A stretch of 55,207 nucleotides of DNA. It comes from Prevotella sp. (GTDB taxonomy: Bacteria > Bacteroidota > Bacteroidia > Bacteroidales > Bacteroidaceae). The notes under the pieces were generated by a model. The model did not search any database, was not told where the DNA came from, and worked only from the letters and a program-made list of their open reading frames with translations. Shown piece after piece: positions 9,201-18,138 of this stretch. The position numbers were made by a program, and so were the translations under genes. Numbering within the stretch: position 1 is the stretch's first letter; each line of letters opens with the position of its first letter. The stretch covers positions 1-55,207 of the forward strand of contig JAFVGZ010000011.1 in the NCBI GenBank assembly GCA_017478025.1. The letters run 5' to 3'.

Positions 9201-12200
9201 CCCACAGGAGCGAGGTCCGTATAACTTCAACCCCAACATAGACAGCAACGGCAACCTGCCGACACCTGAGAAGAACTGGGGCGGCATGATGAGAAAGCTG
9301 GACACGAACAACTTTGAGGAGGCCAACATCGAGTACATAGAGTTCTGGATGATGGACCCAGGCAAGACAAACGACAAGGCCGTAAGCGGAAAGATGCACA
9401 TCAATCTGGGCGAGGTGTCTGAGGATGTGCTGTATGACGGCAAGAAGTTCTATGAGAGCGGCATGCCCGTGACCGACAATGAGAGCACAGTGGCCACGCA
9501 ATGGGGTCTTGTGCCCAACCAGAATACGGTGACATACGCCTTTGCCACCTCAACCGGCTCACGCGAGAAGCAGGATGTAGGATTCAACGGACTGAACGAC
9601 GAGCAGGAGTTTGAATGGGACGCTTACTCACCCTTCCGCGAGTCCGTGATGAACAAAGTGACAAACGACAGCCTGCGAACAGCAATGCTGGGCGACCTGG
9701 CCAACGATGACTACCGTTACTTCAGAGGCTCGCTGTGGGACGAGAGACGCGCGTCTATCCTTGACCGTTATAAGTATATCAACAACCCGCAGGGTAACTC
9801 GCCGGACTCTGAGAGCCGCACAGAGTCATACGACACGTCATATAAGTCAGGTCCGGATGTGGAGGATATCAACCAGGACTTCACGCTGAACGAATATGAG
9901 AACTACTTTGACTATGTGCTGGACGTTACGACAGACTCACTGGCAATGGGGTCTATCAATAACTACTGCGTAGATAAGCGCGTGGCTAACGTAACGCTGA
10001 GAAACGGAACGACATCGCAGGTGACGTGGTACCAGTTCCGCATACCGCTCGCAGCAGGCGTGAAGCACGGCAGCATCAGCGATTTCTCGTCCATACGCTT
10101 CATGCGTATATACCTGGAAGGGTTTTCTGACGAGACGATACTGCGATTCGGAAGCCTGGACCTGGTGCGCGGAGACTGGCGCATATATGAGGCAAATACC
10201 CTGAAGGGAGCTACGGAGAACCCATACAAGAACTTCACGGCATCATCCATCAGCATTGAGGAGAACAGCGAGAAACTGCCAGTGAACTATGTCCTGCCAC
10301 CTGGAATATCACGAGTCGTTGACCCGTCACAGCCTCAGCTCGTGGAGAACAACGAGCAGGCTTTGCGCTTTGACGTGAAAAGCATGGCACACAAGGCCGC
10401 TGTAGCAGTTTATAAGAACACGAACTATGACATGCGCTACTATAAGCGCCTGCAGATGTTTGCGCATGCCAACGCGCTGGAGGTGAACTCCACAAACCTG
10501 CAGAGCGGGCAGCTGGCACTCTTCATCAGGCTCGGTGCAGACTATAATAACAACTTCTACGAGTATGAGATACCGCTGAAGCTGACTCCGGCAGGACGCT
10601 ATAGCCTCTATTCTGAGTCAGAGCGCACAGTAGTATGGCCTAAGGAAAACATGCTCAACATAGAACTGAGCAAGTTTACCAACCTGAAGAAGGTGCGTAA
10701 CATAAAGAGAGCAAACAATGAGCTGACCCTGAACGACCTGTATTCAGAGTATGACCCGGACAACCAGAGCAACAAAATCAGCATCGTGGGTAACCCATCA
10801 CTGGGCGAGGTGAAGGCGATGATGATAGGTGTGAGAAACCTGTCGAGCGACGTCAAGGACGGCGAGATATGGGTGAACGAGCTGCGACTGCTTGAGCCGG
10901 AGAGTGAAGGAGGATGGGCAGCTGCAGCCAACCTGAACGTGCAGCTGTCTGACCTGGGCAGCGTACAGGCTACGGGCAAGTATATCAGCGACGGATATGG
11001 AGGAATGGAGCAGAAGGTGACACAACGCTCCACGGAGAAATATGCCACCTATTCGGTAACGACAAGCCTGGAGCTGGGCAAGTTCTTCCCCGACAAGGCC
11101 AAGGTTACTGCACCTTTATATTATAGTATCACGCGCGAGAGAGTATCACCTAAGTACAATCCGCTGGATACGGACATGCTGCTGGATGACGCGCTGGAGT
11201 CGAGCAGCAAGCAGGAGCGAGACTCTATTGAGAGTATTGCGATAACAAAGACGGTGAACAAGAACTTCTCGCTCTCCGGTGTGCGCTTCGGTATCTCCAC
11301 CAAGCGACACCCCATGCCGTATGACCCGGCTAACTTCACATTCTCATACAGTCACTCCAGCAAGCATACCGAGGGCGAATCAAAGGTGTATGAGAACGAG
11401 GACAACTGGAGAGGAGCCATTGCATACTCGTGGACACCGGTATATAAGGCGTACCTGCCATTCAAGAATATCAAGTCGAAGTCTAAATATTACGACATTC
11501 TGAAGTCGTTTACCCTCAACTGGCTGCCCCAGAATATCTCTGCAAACACGGAGATGACGCGCTACTACTATGAGTTGCAGGAACGCGACCTCGATGACTT
11601 GGGAAGCGGACTGGCTCTGTCACCCACGTTCAACTCACAGTTCCTGTGGAACAGAAGTTTCTCAATGAGATGGGATCTCACGAAGAACCTGCACATGAGC
11701 TTTAGCAGTGCCACCAGGGCAGAGATTGAAGAGCCATACACAGTGGTGAACAAAGACCTGTATCCGGACCGTTATCAGGCTTGGAAGGACTCAGTGTGGA
11801 CAAGTATCAAGAAGATGGGCACGCCATTGGATTACAATCAGAACTTCAATGCATCATACCAACTGCCGCTGAACCAGATACCTGTGCTGAACTGGCTGAC
11901 CGCTGACGGCTCGTATAGCAGCACCTATCAGTGGGCTCGAGGAGCAGAAGAGGACGGAAAGATAAAGTATGGTAACACGATATCAAACAATCGTACCATC
12001 AACATCAACTCTACGCTGAAGATGGACAATCTGTATAACCAGATACCTTTCCTGAAGAAAGCCAATGAACGCTTCGCTAAACCGATGTCAAAGACACAGC
12101 TGAAGAAGAAGGCTGAGGCAAGAAAAGCGGCTAAGGCTAAGGCCAAGGAGGAAGCGGCTAAGGCTAAAGAGGAAGCTGAGAAGAACGGAGAGTCTGCCGA

Positions 12201-13974
12201 TGGTCAAAAGAAGAAAGAGACACAACAGGCAGCAAAGAACAATCCGAAGCTGAAGAATGCATTCTCGCGTGAAATCACCATCAATGCCGATACATCGATG
12301 GTCATAAATCACGGAAAGAAGAGCCGCCGCCTCGTAGTATCAGCAAAGGACGCTGAGGGACACCCCGTGAAGGTGAAGTATAAGAAGGTTGACGACAATA
12401 GTATTAAGGTGTACAATAATACTGACAGCGCCATGAGCATTAAACTGTCGGTAGTGGCGCTGGAGCCATTGGAGAACATGAAGTGGTATAAAGTAGCACA
12501 GAGCGCTGCCCGCCTGCTGATGATGGTCAAGAGCATCGGTGTAACATACCGCAATCAGTACTCTATGGCACTGCCGGGCTTCATGCCTACGGTGGGCAAT
12601 ATCTTTGGACAAAGAACTGGTGGCGTGATGTCACCAGGACTGGACTTCGCCTTCGGCTTTATAGGTGACGGCTATATAGAAAAGGCAAGGTCAAACGGAT
12701 GGTTGCTTCACAACGACACACTGTCAACACCCGCCGCTACAAACAAAACGCAAGACGTACAGGTACGCATGACACTGGAGCCTATAAGGAACCTGAAGAT
12801 AGACCTCAACGCAGCGCATACACAGACAAAGACAAAGAACATACAGTATCAGTATGGCAACAAAACGACCCAGAGCGGCACGTTCTCTATGACAACCATA
12901 AGCATCAAATCAGCATTTGAGGGTATGGGAGACGCAAACAACGGCTTCCACTCTGCATCATTCGAGAAGTTCTGCAGCTTATTGGGTGAGTATCATACAA
13001 GGGTGCAGAATCAGTACATTGGAACCACATATCCTAAAGGCTCGGGAGACTTGGAGGGACACTACTTTGACCCAGCCAATGGAGAGATGGACAGATATAG
13101 CGCAGACGTCATGGTACCGGCATTCTTGAAAGCCTACACCGGCTATAGCGGGCTGAAGATATTCCCTACCCTTGCCAAGATGTTGCCGAACTGGACACTG
13201 AAGTATAGCGGACTGACACAGCTGACATGGTTCAGCGAACGCTTCAAGAGCTTCAACATCAATCACGGATACAAGAGCATATACGCTGTAGGATCATACA
13301 GTTCATACAACACATACCTTGAGTTTATGGGAGACCAGATAGGTTTCATTGCCGACTCGCAGACAGGCAGTGTCAAGCCAAACTCTATGTTCAACGTCTC
13401 CACCGTCAGCATCAACGAAGCCTTCTCACCGCTCCTTGGCATTGACTTCACACTGCCGAACGACCTTACATTCAAGGCAGAGTATCGCACCACGAGAGTT
13501 CTCAGCCTCTCCATGACGAGTGTGCAGATCAACGAAGCCATATCAAAGGACTGGGTATTTGGAATGGCATATAAGATAAAGGATTTCCGGTTGTTCAACA
13601 GCAGGGCACGTCTTGCTGCCAGAACCAAGAACAAGGCAAAGGGCAGCAACGATTCGGACACTAACAAATCCGCAGCCAAGAGTTCAACCACCACAAAGAG
13701 TACCGGCTTTGCCCACGACCTGAACATAAGGCTTGACGTGAGCTACCGCCAACAGGCTGCCATAACGCGTGACATCGCCACTGTTACATCCACCGCGACA
13801 TCAGGCAACAATGCCTTCAAACTGGCATTTGCCGCTGACTATAGCCTCTCCAAACTGCTCACCATGAGCATCTACTATGACAGACAGAGCAACACCCCGC
13901 TGCTGTCATCAAGCTCTTACCCAACGGTAACGCAGGACTTCGGAGTCTCAATGAAATTCTCATTAACAAGATAA
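6289..13974 (+). CDS. sprA: T9SS outer-membrane translocon protein SprA (Sov)
   Basis: This 2561-residue protein is the SprA/Sov translocon of the type IX secretion system. SprA forms a very large outer-membrane beta-barrel through which cargo proteins with C-terminal sorting domains leave the cell. Seen here: an N-terminal signal peptide (KRLRLIIMLVLCVIVTSAM), repeated SprA-type motifs such as NMNLNYNTDATFDYDAQN and FGPGGIRVKTQGSAELKLG, long beta-rich blocks, and a C-terminus ending in an aromatic-rich barrel strand (VTQDFGVSMKFSLTR). A TTG at 6289 is chosen as start because it provides the basic signal-peptide n-region; the next ATG is at 6313. A Lys/Ala/Glu-rich segment at about residues 1928-1985 (12070-12250) interrupts the barrel region. 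nadB follows 32 bp later. Size is at the upper end for the family. Confidence 0.95.
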   Translation: MKRLRLIIMLVLCVIVTSAMTVQMTAPDDGDNPPSQGNAASGGQASEASERIANLKQRNEERRNKSSLEKYRDQQAKLRLQQDTIPDSLLNPRWKIQRTTPITYDDLKQGSTDLKRPDNIKQEVVYNDTIDRYVIGTRMGKTWMAAPIMMDLTEYQKWSEKNLMSQFFRNKNSEIFEKKGKEKFDFTDMHFDLGPAEKIFGPGGIRVKTQGSAELKLGATLKSIDNPSLPIRNRNTTTIDFDEKINVNVTGKIGDKMNMNLNYNTDATFDYDAQNMKLKYEGKEDEIIKLVEAGNVSFPSNSSLIQGASSLFGVRTDMQFGKLKLQTVFSQKKSSSSSVSTKGGTQFTPFDLNVANYEENRHFFLGMFFYGNYDTWMSKLPTPLTGVTINRVEVWVTNKSGQSSNTRNIVAVPLLGEGSSKDDNPYNRANGMYSDLVALSDVRNIDLVNETLEGKTIGGVQNMTGGRDYEKIEKARLLTASEYTVNSAMGYISLKTALQSDQVVAIAYEYTYNGVSYQVGEFSSDITDVNSALIVKSLKNTTCTPTQPNWKLMMRNVYYLASSVQKEKFKLDVKYQSDSTGVYVSYIPEVAVKSLPIIKLIGADRLDNNNKAHSNGQFDFVEGYTVTNGRVFFPTAEPFGNGLIEALKKKSVPESVAQKYAFTDLYEQTKTAAKQNSEKNRFQLIGQFKGSSANVISLGAYNVPQGSVVVTAGGVTLTEGTDYSVDYSAGEVTILNQSIIDAGTNVNVSLESDADYGMQRKTMLGLNWEYDFSKEFQMSGTLQHLSEQSLTSKVSMGSEPVNNTLVGLNLNWKKESQWLTNMLNKIPLLHVSQPSNIQFNAEVAKLFSSTASGTQDNASYVDDFENTTTHIDVSTPTSWIISSVPSVMEPKMAKDNLESGYHRARLAWYYIDPLFTRRSSTLTPSYIKNNDEMLSQHSVREVYVNELYPNRDQSTYNGATSTLSILNLAYYPQERGPYNFNPNIDSNGNLPTPEKNWGGMMRKLDTNNFEEANIEYIEFWMMDPGKTNDKAVSGKMHINLGEVSEDVLYDGKKFYESGMPVTDNESTVATQWGLVPNQNTVTYAFATSTGSREKQDVGFNGLNDEQEFEWDAYSPFRESVMNKVTNDSLRTAMLGDLANDDYRYFRGSLWDERRASILDRYKYINNPQGNSPDSESRTESYDTSYKSGPDVEDINQDFTLNEYENYFDYVLDVTTDSLAMGSINNYCVDKRVANVTLRNGTTSQVTWYQFRIPLAAGVKHGSISDFSSIRFMRIYLEGFSDETILRFGSLDLVRGDWRIYEANTLKGATENPYKNFTASSISIEENSEKLPVNYVLPPGISRVVDPSQPQLVENNEQALRFDVKSMAHKAAVAVYKNTNYDMRYYKRLQMFAHANALEVNSTNLQSGQLALFIRLGADYNNNFYEYEIPLKLTPAGRYSLYSESERTVVWPKENMLNIELSKFTNLKKVRNIKRANNELTLNDLYSEYDPDNQSNKISIVGNPSLGEVKAMMIGVRNLSSDVKDGEIWVNELRLLEPESEGGWAAAANLNVQLSDLGSVQATGKYISDGYGGMEQKVTQRSTEKYATYSVTTSLELGKFFPDKAKVTAPLYYSITRERVSPKYNPLDTDMLLDDALESSSKQERDSIESIAITKTVNKNFSLSGVRFGISTKRHPMPYDPANFTFSYSHSSKHTEGESKVYENEDNWRGAIAYSWTPVYKAYLPFKNIKSKSKYYDILKSFTLNWLPQNISANTEMTRYYYELQERDLDDLGSGLALSPTFNSQFLWNRSFSMRWDLTKNLHMSFSSATRAEIEEPYTVVNKDLYPDRYQAWKDSVWTSIKKMGTPLDYNQNFNASYQLPLNQIPVLNWLTADGSYSSTYQWARGAEEDGKIKYGNTISNNRTININSTLKMDNLYNQIPFLKKANERFAKPMSKTQLKKKAEARKAAKAKAKEEAAKAKEEAEKNGESADGQKKKETQQAAKNNPKLKNAFSREITINADTSMVINHGKKSRRLVVSAKDAEGHPVKVKYKKVDDNSIKVYNNTDSAMSIKLSVVALEPLENMKWYKVAQSAARLLMMVKSIGVTYRNQYSMALPGFMPTVGNIFGQRTGGVMSPGLDFAFGFIGDGYIEKARSNGWLLHNDTLSTPAATNKTQDVQVRMTLEPIRNLKIDLNAAHTQTKTKNIQYQYGNKTTQSGTFSMTTISIKSAFEGMGDANNGFHSASFEKFCSLLGEYHTRVQNQYIGTTYPKGSGDLEGHYFDPANGEMDRYSADVMVPAFLKAYTGYSGLKIFPTLAKMLPNWTLKYSGLTQLTWFSERFKSFNINHGYKSIYAVGSYSSYNTYLEFMGDQIGFIADSQTGSVKPNSMFNVSTVSINEAFSPLLGIDFTLPNDLTFKAEYRTTRVLSLSMTSVQINEAISKDWVFGMAYKIKDFRLFNSRARLAARTKNKAKGSNDSDTNKSAAKSSTTTKSTGFAHDLNIRLDVSYRQQAAITRDIATVTSTATSGNNAFKLAFAADYSLSKLLTMSIYYDRQSNTPLLSSSSYPTVTQDFGVSMKFSLTR

Positions 13975-14006
13975 GCTAACATTAACAACTAAAACCAATA
14001 GACAGT

Positions 14007-15599
14007 ATGGTTTATAAGTATGACTTCCTCATTATCGGCTCAGGCGTTGCCGGAATGAGCTACGCTCTCAAAGTAGCGAGAGCACACAAAGGAAAGATAT
14101 GCCTAATATGCAAGACAACACTGGACGAGGCCAATACGGCTCGTGCACAGGGAGGTATTGCATCTGTGACAAATGTTATCGTAGATGACTTTGAGAAACA
14201 CATCCAAGACACTATGATAGCAGGAGACTACATCTCTGACCCTGCTGCAGTGGATCAAGTGGTACGCATGGCACCGTCACAGATTAAGGAACTCGTGGAA
14301 TGGGGAGTGAACTTCGACAAAACAGAAGACGGACTCTTTGACCTGCACCGCGAGGGAGGGCACTCAGAGTTTCGCATACTGCACCACGCAGACGACACTG
14401 GCGCAGAGATACAGCGCGGACTGATGGAGGCTGTAAGGAGCAATCCCGACATCGAGATAAAAGAGAACCATTTCGCCGTTGAGGTGATAACGCAGCACCA
14501 TCTGGGCATCGAAGTGACCAGGCAGTCTAATGACATAGAATGCTACGGTGCCTATATCCTCAACCCCGAGACCCAGAAAGTGGACACCTACCTGTCCAAG
14601 GTCACCGTAATGTGCACCGGAGGATGCGGCGCTGTCTATCAGACCACTACCAATCCGGTCATAGCCACCGGCGACGGCGAGGCAATGGTATATCGCGCAA
14701 AGGGAACCGTAGCCGACATGGAGTTCGTACAGTTCCACCCCACTGCACTGTATCATCCGGGAGAGACTCACCCCGCATACCTCATAACAGAGGCAATGCG
14801 CGGCTACGGAGGCGTGCTGAGACTGCCTACAGGAGAGACTTTCATGGAGAAATATGACGAGCGTCTTTCCCTGGCACCGCGTGATATTGTTGCACGTGCC
14901 ATTGACAAGGAGATGAAGATACACGGACTGGACCATGTATGCCTTGATGTGACACATAAGAATCCTGAGGAGACAAAACATCACTTCCCCAACATCTACG
15001 AGAAATGCCTCTCTATCGGCATCGATATCACAAAGGAGTATATCCCCGTCAGACCTGCTGCGCACTATATGTGTGGCGGCATAAAAGTGGATCTCAACGG
15101 CTGTTCGTCAATCAAACGTCTCTATGCCCTGGGCGAATGCTCATGCACCGGATTGCACGGAGGCAACCGTTTGGCATCCAATTCGCTTATCGAGGCCGTT
15201 GTATATGCCCAGACAGCATCTAAGCACTCTCTTGACCACATCGACGAGTATGACTTCAACACTCTGGTACCGGAATGGAATGACGAAGGCACTATGACGA
15301 ATGAGGAGAAGGTGCTCATCACGCAGAGCGTCCATGAGGTAGGCACTATCATGGCCAACTATGTCGGCATCGTACGCTCTGACCTGAGACTGAAGCGTGC
15401 CTGGGTGCGCCTTGACACTCTCTACGAAGAGACAGAGGCCCTCTTTAAGCGAGTTAAGGCAAGCAAGGATATCTGCGAACTGCGTAATATGATAAATGTC
15501 GGATACCTCATCACACGCTGGGCAATAGAACGCAAAGAATGCAGAGGTCTGCATTTCACCACGGACTATCCGCATCATGCGTATGACAAGCAAGGCTAA
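14007..15599 (+). CDS. nadB: L-aspartate oxidase
   Basis: NadB oxidises L-aspartate to iminoaspartate, the first step of de novo NAD synthesis, with NadA acting next. The N-terminal FAD-binding motif is LIIGSGVAGMSYALKVA (residues about 8-24). Other conserved parts are ARAQGGIASV, REGGHSEFRILHHADDTG, FVQFHPTALYHPG and the RPAAHYMCGGI region near residue 350. A C-terminal helical domain follows to residue 530. The length is typical. nadA and nadC are not in the window. The last 35 bp of the gene (15564-15598) are partly duplicated just past the stop (15604-15634), and the second copy supplies the start of the next gene. Confidence 0.96.
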   Translation: MVYKYDFLIIGSGVAGMSYALKVARAHKGKICLICKTTLDEANTARAQGGIASVTNVIVDDFEKHIQDTMIAGDYISDPAAVDQVVRMAPSQIKELVEWGVNFDKTEDGLFDLHREGGHSEFRILHHADDTGAEIQRGLMEAVRSNPDIEIKENHFAVEVITQHHLGIEVTRQSNDIECYGAYILNPETQKVDTYLSKVTVMCTGGCGAVYQTTTNPVIATGDGEAMVYRAKGTVADMEFVQFHPTALYHPGETHPAYLITEAMRGYGGVLRLPTGETFMEKYDERLSLAPRDIVARAIDKEMKIHGLDHVCLDVTHKNPEETKHHFPNIYEKCLSIGIDITKEYIPVRPAAHYMCGGIKVDLNGCSSIKRLYALGECSCTGLHGGNRLASNSLIEAVVYAQTASKHSLDHIDEYDFNTLVPEWNDEGTMTNEEKVLITQSVHEVGTIMANYVGIVRSDLRLKRAWVRLDTLYEETEALFKRVKASKDICELRNMINVGYLITRWAIERKECRGLHFTTDYPHHAYDKQG

Positions 15600-15634
15600 C
15601 AGTGACTATCCTCATCAGATGACAAGCAAGGCTA
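15564..15634 (+). repeat. Tandem duplication of the nadB 3' end
   Basis: Copy 1 (15564-15598) and copy 2 (15604-15634) share GACTATC, a CATCA block and an identical 16-bp ATGACAAGCAAGGCTA. Copy 1 encodes the C-terminus of NadB; in copy 2 the same ATG, in another frame, is the best start for dacB. Confidence 0.8.
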
Positions 15635-16905
15635 TCCTACATATATCCCTCAGCATCCTCATGCTTTTCAGCGCATTGTGCGCTGAACCGCTTTACGGCA
15701 GGCAATTCATTACCGATGATGACACCACCCCCGGCGATTCTGTCACAGCCCCCCTTGACTCTGTACAGGGGGGACTGGACACCATCCCTGCCCTGCCCTG
15801 GCCACAGTCGCTGCAGGCTGCTCTTGATACCATAGTGTCAAAGTCAAGCTTACTGAAGACATCACAGATGGGGCTTTACATATATGACCTCACAGCCGAT
15901 TCCGCCATTTATAGCCGCGATAGCAAGCAAACCCTGCGTCCCGCATCTACAATGAAGCTGATCACAGCCATTACTGCATTGGATAAGCTCGGCGGCGCTT
16001 ACCTCTACAAGACCAGACTCTGCTATAGCGGAGACGTAATAGACTCTCTTCGCACGCTCAACGGAAACATCTATCTCATCGGAGGCATGGACCCAATGAT
16101 AGGCACTGATGACATACGCGCATTCATCTCAAGCATAAAAGAGTTAGGCGTTGACACCATACGCGGCAACATCTGTGCTGACCGCAGCATGAAGGACACC
16201 GACCTCTATGGCGAAGGATGGTGTTGGGACGATGACAATCCTGAGTTGTCTGCACTCGTCTATCACAGGAAAGATGCGCTGATGCAGAAATTCTTTAACA
16301 TGCTGGGCGACAACGGAGTGGTTGTCATAGGTTCTTTGGACGAGAGGCGCTGCCCCAACGGAGCATTTGAGATATGCTGTCAGACCCATAGCATAGATCA
16401 GATCTTAAACCGTATGATGAAAGACAGCAACAATCTCTTTGCCGAAAGCTTGTTCTACCAGATAGGACTGACCCGAGGACGTCCCTCAACAGCCAAGAAA
16501 GCCGTTGCCGCAGAGGAGGAGATACTGAAAAAGATGAAGATGCAGGACGTGCCGCATCGCTTTGCTGATGGGTCAGGGCTCTCATTATATAATTACGTGT
16601 CAGCCGAATTAGAGGTGGCTTTTCTCCGTTATGCCTACGAGGATGCCAATATCTACACCGACCTCTTCTCACATCTTCCGATAGCAGGAGTTGACGGAAC
16701 ATTGGAAAAGCGCATGCGTGGAACCTCTGCGGCAAATAATGTCAGGGCCAAGACGGGCACTCTGTCAGGCGTATCAGGTCTCAGCGGATACTGTACCGCA
16801 CCCAACGGACACATCCTCGCCTTTGCCATCATCAACCAGGGCCAGCAGAACAACGCACGCGCAAAAGCGCTACAGGACCGCATCTGCACCGTCATGTGCC
16901 AGTAA
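15619..16905 (+). CDS. dacB: D-alanyl-D-alanine carboxypeptidase/endopeptidase (PBP4 family)
   Basis: This 428-residue secreted enzyme belongs to peptidase family S13, which trims or cleaves peptidoglycan cross-links. The three active-site motifs are all seen: SxxK as ASTMK (Ser about residue 110), SxN as SNN in MKDSNNLFAE, and KTG as AKTGTLSGVSG near the C-terminus. The N-terminus from 15619 (MTSKAILHISLSILMLFSAL) is a good signal peptide. An upstream in-frame ATG at 15577 overlaps nadB and would put a polar stretch before it, so 15619 is preferred. It follows nadB by 19 bp and is probably cotranscribed. Confidence 0.93.
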   Translation: MTSKAILHISLSILMLFSALCAEPLYGRQFITDDDTTPGDSVTAPLDSVQGGLDTIPALPWPQSLQAALDTIVSKSSLLKTSQMGLYIYDLTADSAIYSRDSKQTLRPASTMKLITAITALDKLGGAYLYKTRLCYSGDVIDSLRTLNGNIYLIGGMDPMIGTDDIRAFISSIKELGVDTIRGNICADRSMKDTDLYGEGWCWDDDNPELSALVYHRKDALMQKFFNMLGDNGVVVIGSLDERRCPNGAFEICCQTHSIDQILNRMMKDSNNLFAESLFYQIGLTRGRPSTAKKAVAAEEEILKKMKMQDVPHRFADGSGLSLYNYVSAELEVAFLRYAYEDANIYTDLFSHLPIAGVDGTLEKRMRGTSAANNVRAKTGTLSGVSGLSGYCTAPNGHILAFAIINQGQQNNARAKALQDRICTVMCQ

Positions 16906-16960
16906 TTATGAATTATAAATTAAATTGTAAATTGTACATAGTAAATTGTACATAAACATT

Positions 16961-18007
16961 ATGCAACGCGTAATCATCACAAACACTATCCAGTCAGATC
17001 TGCTTGCAGCCTTCAATGACTGTGAGCATGACCGCACCTTTATCCTCACCGATGAGACCACTCGGCAGCTCTGCTGGCCCATGATAAAGGACTTTCCCTA
17101 TCTCGCTGATGCCCATCTGATAACCATTGGTTCGTCAGACATCAATAAGACTCTTCAGTCCACCACACACGTCTGGGAGGAGTTGCAGCGCGGAGGTGCT
17201 ACCCGCCACTCATTGCTCATCAACCTTGGAGGCGGAATGGTGACAGACCTCGGGGGCTTTGCTGCCAGCACCTTCAAGCGAGGCATCAACTTCATCAATA
17301 TCCCTACAACACTTCTCGCTATGGTTGATGCCAGCGTAGGAGGTAAGACCGGAATCAATTTCGGCTCGCTGAAGAATGAAATAGGTGTTTTCAATGACTC
17401 TAAGTACGTGCTGCTCTGCACAGACTTCCTGCAGACACTCGATGATCAGAACCTCTTCTCCGGCTATGCAGAAATGCTGAAGCACGGGCTCATCTCCACA
17501 CCGTCACATTGGAACGAGCTCATCGCCTTTGACATCACCCTCCCCGACGCGGCCACACTTGCGCGGCTCCTCGCCACATCAGTAGCCGTAAAGGAAAGAA
17601 TCGTCACCGAAGACCCACACGAGCACGGCATTCGCAAGGCTCTGAACCTCGGCCACACCATAGGACACGCATTTGAATCGTGGGCCATGAGGCACGGACA
17701 TCCCATACTTCATGGCTATGCCGTAGCCTTCGGAATCATTCCTGAGCTTTACCTCGCATGTACCAAGACAAACTTCCCGCAACACATCATGCGTCAGGCT
17801 GTAAGCTATATACGTTCCGTTTATGGCACACTGCCTATCACATGCGACGATTATCCCGAACTTCTTGAGCTCATGACCCACGACAAGAAGAACATTGCCG
17901 GCACTATCAACTTCACATTGCTCGGCAATATCGGAGACATTTTAATCAACCAAACGGCCACAGAAAAAGAAATCCTGGAAGCTCTTGACTTCTTTCGCGA
18001 AGGATAA
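16961..18007 (+). CDS. aroB: 3-dehydroquinate synthase
   Basis: AroB converts DAHP to 3-dehydroquinate, the second step of the shikimate pathway, using NAD and a divalent metal. Signatures: NLGGGMVTDLGGFAASTFKRG (NAD/glycine-rich region), IPTTLLAMVDASVGGKTGINF, and metal-ligand regions with GYAEMLKHGL, LNLGHTIGHAFE and HGYAVAFG. The ATG at 16961 (MQRVIITNTIQ) is used; a TTG five codons earlier is possible but less likely. Length 348 residues is normal. It lies about 55 bp after dacB across a short AT-rich gap with a repeated TAAATTGTACATA. Confidence 0.96.
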   Translation: MQRVIITNTIQSDLLAAFNDCEHDRTFILTDETTRQLCWPMIKDFPYLADAHLITIGSSDINKTLQSTTHVWEELQRGGATRHSLLINLGGGMVTDLGGFAASTFKRGINFINIPTTLLAMVDASVGGKTGINFGSLKNEIGVFNDSKYVLLCTDFLQTLDDQNLFSGYAEMLKHGLISTPSHWNELIAFDITLPDAATLARLLATSVAVKERIVTEDPHEHGIRKALNLGHTIGHAFESWAMRHGHPILHGYAVAFGIIPELYLACTKTNFPQHIMRQAVSYIRSVYGTLPITCDDYPELLELMTHDKKNIAGTINFTLLGNIGDILINQTATEKEILEALDFFREG

Positions 18008-18059
18008 AGTGCCATTCTGTTAATTTGTTTGCATAATAGCCCATATTTTCGTCAAAATG

Positions 18060-18091
18060 TTTGCTCATGTCATAAAAAAGATATAATTTTG
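18060..18091 (+). promoter_or_regulatory. Promoter for asnA
   Basis: TTTG at 18060-18063, a 20-bp spacer and TAATTTTG at 18084-18091 match the Bacteroidetes promoter consensus. The leader to the asnA ATG is about 40 nt. Confidence 0.75.
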
Positions 18092-18138
18092 CACAAAATT
18101 TAATCAAAATAGTAGCAAAAACGTCATTTTCACTCAAC

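Noticed and set aside
16946-16960. TTG start for aroB
   Set aside because: The ATG at 16961 fits the family start better; the TTG lies in an AT-rich repeated spacer.
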